The notes beneath the pieces were generated by a model. The model saw only the letters and a program-made list of their open reading frames with translations. It was not told the DNA's origin and did not search any database. A stretch of 64,000 nucleotides of DNA, from assembly GCF_002101595.1 (NCBI RefSeq), contig NZ_LQOM01000040.1, forward strand, positions 62,001 to 126,000. The letters are read 5' to 3'. Made by a program: the position numbers and the translations under genes. Below, piece by piece: positions 11,942 to 20,806 of the stretch. Origin of the DNA: Mycobacterium celatum. Lineage in GTDB: Bacteria > Actinomycetota > Actinomycetes > Mycobacteriales > Mycobacteriaceae. Within the stretch, counting starts at the first letter, position 1; each line of letters starts with the position of its first letter.

Positions 11942-12718
11942 GTGCCGCGTCCCGTCGCCCTGATCACCGGGCCCACTTCCGGGATCGGCGAGGGCTACGC
12001 CCGCCGCTACGCGGCCGACGGGCACGATCTGGTGCTGGTGTCCCGCGACGCCGACCGACTCCACAAACTGGCGTCCCGACTGCGCGACGAGGCCGGCCGT
12101 GACGTCGAGGTGTTACCGGCCGACCTGGCCGATGCCAACGACCGCGGCAAGGTCGCCGAGCGGCTGGCCAGCGGGGTCGACGTGCTGGTCAACAACGCCG
12201 GCTTCGGCACCTCCGGTGAATTCTGGACGGCCGACCCGGCGCTGCTGCAGGCCCAACTCGACGTCAACGTGACCGCAGTGATGCAGCTGACCCGGGCCGC
12301 GCTGCCGGCCATGCTCGACGCCGGATCCGGCACCGTGATCAACGTGGCCAGCGTCGCGGGGCTGTTGTCGGGTCGCGGCTCGACGTACTCGGCGTCCAAG
12401 GCATGGGTGGTGTCGTTCACCGAAGGCCTGTCCGGCGGCCTGAAGGGCACCGGCGTGAGCGTGCACGCGGTGTGTCCGGGCTACGTGCACACCGAATTTC
12501 ATCGCCGGGCCGGCATCGACATGGCCAAGCTGCCGTCGTTTCTGTGGCTCGAGGTCGACGACGTGGTCTCCGAAAGCCTCGCGGACATCGCTCGCGGCAA
12601 GGTGATCAGCGTTCCCGGGCTGCAGTACAAGCTGCTCACGGGCGGCGCGCGGATGCTGCCGCGAAACCTGGCGCGCGCCACCACAAACAGATTCGGCCGG
12701 GGCCGTGGCAGAACTTGA
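11942..12718 (+). CDS. Short-chain dehydrogenase/reductase (classical SDR)
   Basis: NAD(P)-dependent oxidoreductase of 258 residues with a Rossmann fold. The cofactor glycine motif is TGPTSGIG (about 9-16), the stabilising NNAG is in LVNNAGFG, and the catalytic Ser...Tyr-x-x-x-Lys is seen as NVASVAGL and YSASK. An Arg after the second beta strand (VLVSRDADRL) favours NADPH. The C-terminus is basic. Starting at GTG 11942 removes an upstream extension overlapping ttfA. The stop overlaps pyrE by 14 bp. The substrate is unknown; the C-terminal segment PGLQYKLLTGGARMLPR resembles membrane-associated SDRs. Confidence 0.85.
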   Translation: MPRPVALITGPTSGIGEGYARRYAADGHDLVLVSRDADRLHKLASRLRDEAGRDVEVLPADLADANDRGKVAERLASGVDVLVNNAGFGTSGEFWTADPALLQAQLDVNVTAVMQLTRAALPAMLDAGSGTVINVASVAGLLSGRGSTYSASKAWVVSFTEGLSGGLKGTGVSVHAVCPGYVHTEFHRRAGIDMAKLPSFLWLEVDDVVSESLADIARGKVISVPGLQYKLLTGGARMLPRNLARATTNRFGRGRGRT

Positions 12719-13247
12719 GCCGCGCGACGAGCTGGCCGACCTGGTGCGCCGATTGTCGGTGGTGCACGGGCGGGTCACGCTGTCGTCGGGCAAGGAAGCC
12801 GACTACTACGTCGACCTGCGCCGCGCCACCCTGCACCATCGGGCCGCGCCGCTGATCGGCCGGCTGATTCGCGACCTCACCGACGACTGGGACTACGCGT
12901 CGGTCGGTGGCCTGACCCTGGGTGCGGACCCGGTCGCGACAGCCGTCATGCACGCCCCGGGCCGCCCGATCGACGCGTTCGTGGTCCGCAAGTCGGTGAA
13001 AACCCATGGCATGCAACGACTTATCGAGGGCCCCGACATCACCGGGCAGCGGGTACTGGTGGTCGAGGACACCAGCACCACCGGCGCGTCGGCGTTGACC
13101 GCTGTGCGCGCAGTGCGCGACGCCGGCGCCGAGGTGGTCGGTGTGGCGACGGTGGTCGATCGCGCCACCGGTGCGGCCGAAGCCATCCAAGCCGAGGGGC
13201 TGGCATACCGCAGCGTGCTCGGCCTGGCGGATCTGGGGCTGCGTTAG
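12705..13247 (+). CDS. pyrE: Orotate phosphoribosyltransferase
   Basis: Pyrimidine biosynthesis step joining orotate and PRPP to give OMP. The 180-residue protein has the type I PRTase PRPP-binding loop (VLVVEDTSTTGAS, about 118-130), the flexible catalytic loop with KSVKTHGMQRLIEG (about 91-104), and an N-terminal hood (VHGRVTLSSGKEADYYVDLR). The GTG start lies within the end of the SDR gene (14-bp overlap), so it is translated from the same message. The next gene starts 5 bp downstream. Matches Rv0382c in context. Confidence 0.96.
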   Translation: MAELEPRDELADLVRRLSVVHGRVTLSSGKEADYYVDLRRATLHHRAAPLIGRLIRDLTDDWDYASVGGLTLGADPVATAVMHAPGRPIDAFVVRKSVKTHGMQRLIEGPDITGQRVLVVEDTSTTGASALTAVRAVRDAGAEVVGVATVVDRATGAAEAIQAEGLAYRSVLGLADLGLR

Positions 13248-13252
13248 AAACC

Positions 13253-14143
13253 GTGCGGGCTCTCATTGCGATGTTGGCGACGCTGGTCCTGGTGTCCGGC
13301 TGCGGGGCCTCTGGTCCCCCCGGGCGCATCTACGGCGCGCAGTCCGCCCGGATGGGCGAATCGGTTGCGGTGCTGGGCTGGAACGTCGCGGTGTCCAACC
13401 TGCGCTGGAACGCCGACTACGTGCTGGTCGACGTCGACGCGTCTGCCGTCGACCCCGCCGCGCCGCACGCCAAACCCGAAGACATCCGATTCGGGCTCTA
13501 CGGCGCGCTGGCCCACCCGACGGAAGCCACCGGCATCGGCAGTTGTGACACCGCGAAAAACGTTGTGGTGCAGGCGCTCTCGTCGCCAGTACCCGACCGG
13601 CTCAGCGGCAGCGTGTGTTTGGGTCCGCTGAAAGACCGCAGCGCTGTGCGCGGGGTGTACGTGTACTCGCCGCGGGACCGGATCGCGGGCAGCGCCGCCG
13701 CGTATCCGGCGACCTTCCCGGTGGGAATGCTGCCGACCAAGGAAAACGACATCGGCATGGTGGTCAAGACCGCCAGCGTGTCCGCCTGGCGCGCCGACGG
13801 CACGCAGCTGAGCCAGCAGTCGCTGGGCGACCCCGCCGCGTTCACCGGCAGCGGCTACATGCTGCTGGGCCTGGTTGCCGACGCGATCGCGGCGAAATAC
13901 CGCGACGACTCCGCGGCCCGCGGCGGGCCGATGATGCTGCTGGCCGCCCCGACCCTGCCCCCGCCGGGGCTTTCGCCCGCCTGCTCGGCGTACGGTTCGT
14001 CGGCGCTGCTGCTGCCGGAGGCGTCGTTGGACGCCATGCACGTCGACGCGTCGCTGTGCACCCAGGGCGAGATCAACCAGGCGCTGCTGTACGCAACCAT
14101 CTCGGTCGTGGGCACCCACGCCGCGGTCTGGACCAGCCGATGA
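13253..14143 (+). CDS. Conserved lipoprotein (Rv0381c-like)
   Basis: Hypothetical envelope protein of 296 residues. The N-terminus MRALIAMLATLVLVSGCGAS is a lipoprotein signal peptide with a lipobox (VSGC) placing the acylated Cys at about residue 17. The mature part has no recognisable enzyme motifs, contains a few cysteines (GSCDTAK, SVCLG, SPACSAYG, SLCTQGE) that could form disulfides, and ends with a hydrophobic stretch. It is flanked by pyrE and an RNA methyltransferase, the same order as Rv0382c-Rv0381c-Rv0380c, and its stop overlaps the methyltransferase ATG (ATGA). Function unknown. Confidence 0.8.
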   Translation: MRALIAMLATLVLVSGCGASGPPGRIYGAQSARMGESVAVLGWNVAVSNLRWNADYVLVDVDASAVDPAAPHAKPEDIRFGLYGALAHPTEATGIGSCDTAKNVVVQALSSPVPDRLSGSVCLGPLKDRSAVRGVYVYSPRDRIAGSAAAYPATFPVGMLPTKENDIGMVVKTASVSAWRADGTQLSQQSLGDPAAFTGSGYMLLGLVADAIAAKYRDDSAARGGPMMLLAAPTLPPPGLSPACSAYGSSALLLPEASLDAMHVDASLCTQGEINQALLYATISVVGTHAAVWTSR

Positions 14144-14784
14144 GCGAACCCGGGCCCACCGAATGGGGCGTACCCGCAAGCGGAGTCGGCCCCTGGAAAG
14201 GCCCGCTACCCGACGATCCGCGCTACGACCCGGCGCTGCTGCGCGACGGCGACACCCGCAACGTCGTCGACGCCTACCGGTACTGGCGCCGCGAGGCGAT
14301 CATCGCCGACATCGACAAGCGAAGGCACCCGCTCCATATCGCGATCGAGAACTTCGGACACGACGCCAACATTGGTTCGGTGGTGCGCACCGCCAACGCG
14401 TTCGCCGTCGACACCGTGCACATCGTCGGCCGGCGGCGCTGGAATCGCCGCGGCGCCATGGTCACCGACCGCTACCAGCGGCTGCGTCATCACGACACCA
14501 TCGCCGAGCTGCTCGGCTTCGCGTCGCACAACGGGCTGACGGTGGTCGCGGTCGACAATGTTCCCGGCGCCGCCCGGCTGGAGCAGACACCGCTGCCGCG
14601 GGAGTGTCTGTTGGTGTTCGGCCAGGAAGGGCCGGGCATCAGCGACGCCGCCCGGGCGGGTGCGGCGCTGACCGTGTCGATCGCGCAGTTCGGTTCGACA
14701 CGCAGCATCAACGTCGCCGTTGCCGCCGGGATCGCCATGCACGCCTGGATCACCCGACACGCAAACATCGCGAACGCCTGGTAA
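14140..14784 (+). CDS. SpoU/TrmH-family RNA 2'-O-methyltransferase (Rv0380c-like)
   Basis: SAM-dependent RNA methyltransferase of the knotted SPOUT class, 214 residues. The three family motifs are visible: motif 1 IENFGHDANIGSVVRTANAF (about 69-88), motif 2 LLVFGQEGPGI (about 160-170), and motif 3 SIAQFGSTRSINVAVAAGIA (about 182-201). The conserved Arg and Asn of motif 1 and the Ser-Asn of motif 3 are present. The ATG overlaps the preceding lipoprotein gene by 4 bp. The target (rRNA or tRNA) cannot be told from sequence alone. Confidence 0.92.
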   Translation: MSEPGPTEWGVPASGVGPWKGPLPDDPRYDPALLRDGDTRNVVDAYRYWRREAIIADIDKRRHPLHIAIENFGHDANIGSVVRTANAFAVDTVHIVGRRRWNRRGAMVTDRYQRLRHHDTIAELLGFASHNGLTVVAVDNVPGAARLEQTPLPRECLLVFGQEGPGISDAARAGAALTVSIAQFGSTRSINVAVAAGIAMHAWITRHANIANAW

Positions 14785-14790
14785 GGCGCC

Positions 14791-14870
14791 CGGCGACGAT
14801 GCAGAGTGCGCGCGATGAGGTGGGGTACTCCCCTACCTGCGGTGTGGGCCCACCCGCTTGCGGGGGAGAG
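14791..14870. repeat. Interspersed repeat A, copy 1
   Basis: About 80 bp of intergenic DNA that recurs at 20298-20378. Shared blocks include CGGCGACGATGCAGAG, CTCCCCTACCTGCGGTGTGG and CCACCCGCTTGCGGGGGAGA; the middle varies. It contains a short inverted repeat (CCCGCttGCGGG). It lies directly upstream of the GH76 gene and could be mistaken for its N-terminal coding sequence because the frame stays open through it. Confidence 0.8.
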
Positions 14871-14898
14871 CCGGGCGATCAACCTAGGATCACTTGAC

Positions 14899-16017
14899 AT
14901 GGAGCAGGTATGGGCCAACCGGGCGGGCAGCGCGGAAACCGCGGTCACCACCCGGCATCTCAAACGACTGTGGGCGCTGCCGGGGACCCAGCTGGGCGTG
15001 GTGGCATGGCCGCCGGTGCGGCGCGACCGGTTGTTCGGCAGCTGGCACTACTGGTGGCAGGCGCACCTGCTGGACTGTCTGGTCGACGCGCAGCAGCGCG
15101 ACCCAAAGCCGGAGCGGCTCAACAGGATTCGGCGTCAGATCCGATCGCACCGGTTGCGTAACGTCGGCCGGTGGATCAACGACTACTACGACGACATGGC
15201 CTGGCTGGCCCTGGCCCTCGAGCGGGCCTCGCGGATAGCCGGCATCGACCGGCATCGCGCGCTGGACAAACTGACCGACCAGTTCGTCAAGGCGTGGGTG
15301 CCCGAGGACGGCGGCGGCATTCCGTGGCGCAAGCAGGACCAGTTCTTCAATGCTCCCGCCAACGGTCCGGCCGGAATCTTTTTGGCCCGCTACGGCGACC
15401 GGCTCAAGCGTGCCCAGCAGATGGCGGACTGGATCGACGCGACGCTGATCGACCCGGAGACCCACCTGGTGTTCGACGGCATCAAGGCCGGGTCGCTGGT
15501 CCGCGCGCAGTACACCTACTGTCAGGGCGTGGTGCTCGGGTTGGAAACCGAGCTTGCCGTGCGCACCGACGACGACTGGCACGCGCCGCGGGTGCACCGG
15601 CTGGTCGCCGCCGTCAGTGAGCACATGGCGCCGGGCGGCGTGATCAAGGGCGCCGGCGGTGGTGACGGCGGCCTGTTCGCCGGGATCACCGCTCGTTATC
15701 TCGCGCTGGTGGCGACAACGTTGCCGGGTGAGTCGGCCGATGACGTCGCCGCACGCGACACGGCCCGCAAGCTGGTGCTGTCGTCGGCGCAGTCGGCGTG
15801 GAACTACCGGCAGACGGTCGACGGCCTGCCGCTGTTCGGGCCGTTCTGGGACCGCACCGCGGAACTGCCGACGACGGCCGGCAAGACGGCGGAGTTCGTC
15901 GAGGGCGCGGTCACCGGCTCGGAGATCGCCGAGCGCGACCTGTCGGTGCAGCTGTCCGGTTGGATGCTGATGGAGGCCGCGCATGCCGTGGGCGCCGAGG
16001 AGAGGAGCATTGAATGA
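14899..16017 (+). CDS. GH76-family alpha-1,6-mannanase-like hydrolase (Rv0365c-like)
   Basis: Predicted glycoside hydrolase cleaving alpha-1,6-mannosidic links, or a cytosolic relative acting on mannan-type polysaccharides. The 372-residue protein shows the (alpha/alpha)6-barrel pattern of family 76. The key paired aspartates are seen as YYDDMAWL (D98-D99), with other family-like stretches GGIPWRK, YTYCQGVVLG and NYRQTVDGLPLFGPFWDRTA. No signal peptide is visible, so it is probably cytosolic, as with Rv0365c. ATG 14899 is preferred because everything upstream is interspersed-repeat DNA. The stop overlaps the CoA-transferase ATG by 4 bp. Confidence 0.85.
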   Translation: MEQVWANRAGSAETAVTTRHLKRLWALPGTQLGVVAWPPVRRDRLFGSWHYWWQAHLLDCLVDAQQRDPKPERLNRIRRQIRSHRLRNVGRWINDYYDDMAWLALALERASRIAGIDRHRALDKLTDQFVKAWVPEDGGGIPWRKQDQFFNAPANGPAGIFLARYGDRLKRAQQMADWIDATLIDPETHLVFDGIKAGSLVRAQYTYCQGVVLGLETELAVRTDDDWHAPRVHRLVAAVSEHMAPGGVIKGAGGGDGGLFAGITARYLALVATTLPGESADDVAARDTARKLVLSSAQSAWNYRQTVDGLPLFGPFWDRTAELPTTAGKTAEFVEGAVTGSEIAERDLSVQLSGWMLMEAAHAVGAEERSIE

Positions 16018-17369
16018 CAAAGGTCCACCGGGACGCCGAGTCGGCCCTGCAGGGTTTGCTGAAGGACGGAATCACCATAGCCTCAGGCGGTTTCGGCCTG
16101 TGCGGCATTCCGGAGAACTTGATCCAGGCTCTGGTGGACAGCGGGGTCAAGGATCTCACCATCGTCGGAAACAACGCCGGGGTCGACGATTTCGGCATGG
16201 GCCTCCTACTCAAGGCGCGGCAGGTCAAGAAGGTGATCGCCTCCTACGTCGGCGAGAACAAGGAGTTCGAGCGTCAGGTGCTTTCCGGCGAGCTGGATCT
16301 CACGCTCACGCCGCAGGGCACGCTGGCGGAGAAGCTACGCGCCGGCGGCGCGGGCATTCCCGGCTTCTACACCCGCACGGCGTACGGGACCCTCCTCGCC
16401 GAGGGCAAAGACACCCGCGTTTTCGACGGCACGGAATACGTTCTGGAAGAAGGTATTCGGGCGGATGTGGCGCTGGTCAAGGCGTGGAAGGGCGATGCGG
16501 CGGGCAACCTCGTGTACCGCAAGACGGCGCGTAACTTCAACCCGATGATCGCCACCTGCGGTGCCGTGACCATCGCCGAGGTGGAGGAACTCGTCGACGT
16601 CGGAGATCTGGATCCCGATCTGGTCCATACGCCCGGCATATACGTGGACCGCATCATCGAAGGCCGCAACTACGAGAAGCGCATCGAATTCCGCACGGTC
16701 AGCAACGGTTCCACGCTCAAGCACGACAGCCCCATTCGCGAGCGGATGGCCCGGCGCGCCGCTCAGGAATTGCGCGACGGCTATTACGTGAACCTGGGCA
16801 TCGGCATCCCGACGCTGGTCGCCAACTTCATTCCCGACGACATCAACGTCACGCTGCAGTCGGAAAACGGTCTGCTCGGCATCGGCTCCTATCCGACCGA
16901 AGACGCCGTCGACCCCGATCTGATCAACGCCGGCAAGCAGACCATCACAAGTTTGCCGGGCTCAAGCTTTTTCAGCAGCGCCGACTCGTTCGCGATGATC
17001 CGCGGCGGCCACATCGACCTGTCCATCCTGGGCGGCCTGCAGGTGGCCGAAAACGGCGACCTGGCCAACTGGATGGTGCCCGGCAAAATGGTCAAGGGGC
17101 CCGGCGGCGCAATGGATTTGGTGTCGGGGGTCAAGCGGGTGATCGTCGTCATGGATCACGCGGCCAAAGACGGCAGCCCCAAGATCCTCCAGCAGTGCAC
17201 GCTGCCGCTGACCGGCAAGGGAGTCGTCGACATGATCATCACGGACCTGTGCGTGTTCGACGTAGAGCCCGGACAGGGATTGCTGCTCAAGGAATTGCAT
17301 CCCGGCGTGACTGTCGAGGAAGTGCGCGCCAAGACCGGCTGCGATTTTCGCGTCGCGCTGTCTGGTTAG
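16014..17369 (+). CDS. Single-chain 3-oxoacid CoA-transferase (A and B subunits fused)
   Basis: Transfers CoA between succinyl-CoA and a 3-keto acid such as acetoacetate. The 451-residue protein contains a complete A part (about 1-233; FGLCGIPE, GNNAG, TPQGTLAEKLRAGGAGIPGF) and a complete B part (about 245-451; VNLGIGIPT, catalytic Glu284 in SENGLLG, GGLQVAENGDLANW, MDHAAKDG). They are joined by only about a dozen residues (VSNGSTLKHDSP). Mycobacterial ScoA/ScoB are normally two proteins, so the fusion is notable. It starts inside the stop of GH76 (ATGA). H37Rv has no such gene between Rv0365c and Rv0364 as far as I recall, which suggests acquisition. Confidence 0.93.
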   Translation: MTKVHRDAESALQGLLKDGITIASGGFGLCGIPENLIQALVDSGVKDLTIVGNNAGVDDFGMGLLLKARQVKKVIASYVGENKEFERQVLSGELDLTLTPQGTLAEKLRAGGAGIPGFYTRTAYGTLLAEGKDTRVFDGTEYVLEEGIRADVALVKAWKGDAAGNLVYRKTARNFNPMIATCGAVTIAEVEELVDVGDLDPDLVHTPGIYVDRIIEGRNYEKRIEFRTVSNGSTLKHDSPIRERMARRAAQELRDGYYVNLGIGIPTLVANFIPDDINVTLQSENGLLGIGSYPTEDAVDPDLINAGKQTITSLPGSSFFSSADSFAMIRGGHIDLSILGGLQVAENGDLANWMVPGKMVKGPGGAMDLVSGVKRVIVVMDHAAKDGSPKILQQCTLPLTGKGVVDMIITDLCVFDVEPGQGLLLKELHPGVTVEEVRAKTGCDFRVALSG

Positions 17370-17403
17370 CTTGCCCCGCGTCGAGTGTGAATCCTCGGCG
17401 TCG

Positions 17404-17455
17404 AATGTGAACGTAGGGCTGCATTTTCGCGATTTTCGCGCCCTGTATTCACACT
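17404..17455. terminator. Imperfect hairpin between convergent CoA-transferase and dedA genes
   Basis: Arm 17404-17419 (AATGTGAACGTAGGGC) pairs with 17440-17455 (GCCCTGTATTCACACT) at 12 of 16 positions, around a 20-nt loop containing the direct repeat TTTTCGCG. A related block, GTCGAGTGTGAA, occurs 16 nt earlier. Its place between two gene ends suggests a terminator or a decayed interspersed repeat. Confidence 0.45.
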
Positions 17456-17502
17456 GGAAACCCTCAGTGCACACTCGGTCTGAGCGGGACGCGATCTCAA
17501 CG

Positions 17503-18195
17503 CTACTCCGCCACCGGTAGCCGCTCGTCGGGCTCGGCCGCAGCGGCCGCTCCGCGGCGCCGGTTGAGCCAGACCCGCCCCGCCGAGATAAAGGCAGGCA
17601 ACATCGACACGAACAAGATCCCCAGGATGATCTTTTCCAGGTTCTGGTGCACGAAGCCGACGTTGCCCAAGAAGTAGCCGGCCAACGTCGCACCCGCCCC
17701 CCAGGCGATACCGCCGACGATGTCGAACCCGAGGAACAGCGGATAGCGCATGTAGGACACCCCGGCGACCACCGGGGTGAACGTCCGCACGAACGGCATG
17801 AATCGGGCCAGGATGATCGCCATCGGCCCGTACTTCTCGAAGAACGCGTGCGATTCGGTCACGTAATGCTTCTTGAAGAAGCGGGAGTCTTCCTTCTTGA
17901 ACAGCGCCGGGCCGATTCGCCGCCCGATGAAGTACCCGGTCTGGTCGCCGAGCACCGCGACCACCGCGACGCATACGGCGAGCACCTCGATGCTGACCGG
18001 AGGGTTGGCGCTGGCCGCCAGCAGCCCGCCGGTGAACAACAGCGACTCGCCGGGCAGCAACGGGAACAGCAGCCCGGTCTCGATGAAGACGATCAGCAGG
18101 ATCCCGGGCAGCACCGCGTGGCCGAAGACGCCGTTGGCGCCCAACCAGTACATCGGATCGAGCAGGTCGGGCAAGGCGACCAAGGTGGTAGTCAT
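17503..18195 (-). CDS. DedA-family membrane protein (Rv0364-like)
   Basis: Polytopic inner-membrane protein of 230 residues from the DedA/SNARE-associated (VTT) superfamily, whose members act as lipid scramblases or undecaprenyl-phosphate/phospholipid flippases and influence proton-motive force and drug tolerance. Conserved family segments are FIETGLLFPLLPGESLLFTGG (glutamates in the re-entrant loop, about 48-68), GDQTGYFIGRRIG, FFEKYGPMAIILARFMPFVR (about 128-147) and GGIAWGAG. The C-terminus is Arg/Ala/Glu-rich. It is divergent from fba with a 95-bp gap. Confidence 0.92.
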   Translation of the reverse strand: MTTTLVALPDLLDPMYWLGANGVFGHAVLPGILLIVFIETGLLFPLLPGESLLFTGGLLAASANPPVSIEVLAVCVAVVAVLGDQTGYFIGRRIGPALFKKEDSRFFKKHYVTESHAFFEKYGPMAIILARFMPFVRTFTPVVAGVSYMRYPLFLGFDIVGGIAWGAGATLAGYFLGNVGFVHQNLEKIILGILFVSMLPAFISAGRVWLNRRRGAAAAAEPDERLPVAE

Positions 18196-18290
18196 TGCCC
18201 ACCAAGATACCGGCGGGTCCCGGGCGGTCTGTCGACGCCGGGCCGCTGTTGCGATACTGGAGGCCCACGATCGCCCAGGAAGGAAGATTC

Positions 18291-19321
<1,031 letters not shown>

Positions 19322-19325
<4 letters not shown>

Positions 19326-20173
19326 CCGGTGGTGGACTGGCAGATCTTCCACTGGTCGTCGCGGAATTGCAGATCGAAGCTGCGAATCGAGCGGGTCTGC
19401 GGCGCATAGGCCATGAATGCGGTGACGTTGGCCTCGGCGTGCCCATCGTCGACGACCACCTGGTCGATGCTGGCGACCACCGGATACTGCTTGGCCGCGG
19501 CGACCCGCTGGTAGGTGTCCTGCCAGGCCTGCTCGTCGTAGTTCACGTACCCGTCGCGGATGTTGCCGCAAGTGATGCTGCGCAACGTGGCCAGGTCGCC
19601 CTTTTGCATTGCGGCGTCAAAACTTTGGATGGTGCTGCGAACCTGGTCCTCCTGCGAGGCATGCTTCTTTTTGTTGCCGTGCGTCAGCACCACGGTGCCC
19701 AGCACCGCGACCGCGGCCAACGCCAGGATGATCAGGATCAGCGCCAGCACCCACCCCCAGCTGCGCTGACTGGACGGCCGCAGCTTTGCGCCCAGCCTGG
19801 GCGGAATCAATTGCGGCATCGCGGTTCTCGGCGTAGGCCGGCCCGGTCCCGTTGCTGGTTCGCCCGTCTGGAACACTTCGGTGGCCGGTTCCGGGGAGGT
19901 GGCGATCACCGCGGTCTCCTTGGCGTCGAAACCCGGTGCGGTGAAGCGGCGTTCGCCGCGCTGGAACTGCGGTTTGGCAGGGTCGCGCTCGCCTTCGCGC
20001 TTGGCGATCACCTCGGTGGCGGGCTCGGCGTCCGAGGGCGCCGTGCGGTACGCCTCGGTCACCTCGTCGTCGGGACCAGCCTGCCCGGCGGCGGGGTCGG
20101 CGGCCTCGGCGTCTGGATCGAATCCGGCCGCGTTGGGCTTGTCGTCGCGGTCGGGCCCCGATGGATTGGGCAT
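19322..20173 (-). CDS. Single-pass membrane protein (Rv0361-like)
   Basis: Conserved mycobacterial envelope protein of 283 residues, function unknown. A long, acidic and Pro/Ala-rich cytosolic N-terminus (about 1-137, many Asp-Pro-Asp and PATEV repeats) is followed by one transmembrane helix (about 139-163, WGWVLALILIILALAAVAVL) and an extracytoplasmic NTF2-like domain with two cysteines (SITCGNIRDGY; WKICQST). The layout mirrors the protein at 7622-8254, suggesting a shared family with different cytosolic tails. The PATEV-type motifs (SPEPATEVFQTG) may be Ser/Thr kinase sites; this is inference. Confidence 0.8.
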
Positions 20174-20297
20174 GAGCGCTGCTGTCCTCCAGCTGTCGAG
20201 ATCGGTAGTTGGAGCTTAGCGACCGGTTCGGAGTTATGTGGCGACGCCGGGGCGGTCGGGTTGTGACGCGCACGGCACAATGAACGCCATGACCCGC

Positions 20298-20378
20298 CGG
20301 CGACGATGCAGAGCAAAAAGAGCGATGTGGGGGCACTCCCCTACCTGCGGTGTGGGTCCACCCGCTTGCGGGGGAGAG
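20298..20378. repeat. Interspersed repeat A, copy 2
   Basis: Second copy of the element at 14791-14870. Here its 3' end (GGGGGAGAGGAG) runs straight into the leader of the DUF3151 gene and appears to supply its purine-rich ribosome-binding site, so the repeat has become part of a functional 5' region. Confidence 0.8.
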
Positions 20379-20389
20379 GAGCGGCGCTT

Positions 20390-20806
20390 ATGACACCGAT
20401 GGGTGATCTCCTGGGACCGGATCCGATCTTGCTGCCCGGCGATCCCGAAGCCGAGGCCGAGCTGCAGGCCGACGAGAAACCGGCTATTGTCGCCGCCGCG
20501 CACCCCTCGGCGTCGGTTGCCTGGGCCGTACTGGCCGAAGAGGCACTGGCCGACGACAAGGCCATCACCGCCTATGCCTACGCCCGTACCGGCTATCACC
20601 GCGGGCTGGACCAATTGCGGCGCAACGGGTGGAAGGGCTTCGGCCCGGTGCCGTATTCGCATGAACCCAACCGGGGATTCCTGCGGTGTGTGGCCGCGCT
20701 GGCCCGCGCCGCAGACGCGATCGGGGAGACCGAGGAGTATCAGCGCTGCCTGGATTTGCTCGACGACTGCGACCCGGCCGCCCGCGCCGAACTCGGGTTG
20801 AGCTAA
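20390..20806 (+). CDS. DUF3151 domain protein (Rv0360c-like)
   Basis: Conserved actinobacterial protein of 138 residues with no known activity. It is all-helical, TPR-like in feel (AWAVLAEEALADDKAITAYAYARTGYHRGLDQLRRNGW), and ends with EYQRCLDLLDDCDPAARAELG. Start at ATG 20390 (MTPMGDLLG), 9 nt after a GGAGAGGAG stretch that comes from interspersed repeat A; ATG 20399 is a second possibility. An upstream in-frame extension would consist only of repeat sequence. It is convergent with the CDF transporter gene, overlapping by 4 bp. Confidence 0.82.
   Translation: MTPMGDLLGPDPILLPGDPEAEAELQADEKPAIVAAAHPSASVAWAVLAEEALADDKAITAYAYARTGYHRGLDQLRRNGWKGFGPVPYSHEPNRGFLRCVAALARAADAIGETEEYQRCLDLLDDCDPAARAELGLS

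Noticed and set aside
14806..14898. 31-residue N-terminal extension of the GH76 enzyme
   Set aside because: It is translated repeat A; ATG 14899 starts the family-like sequence.
17370..17502. Small RNA gene between CoA-transferase and dedA
   Set aside because: Only an imperfect hairpin and decayed direct repeats; no promoter-like hexamer seen on either strand.
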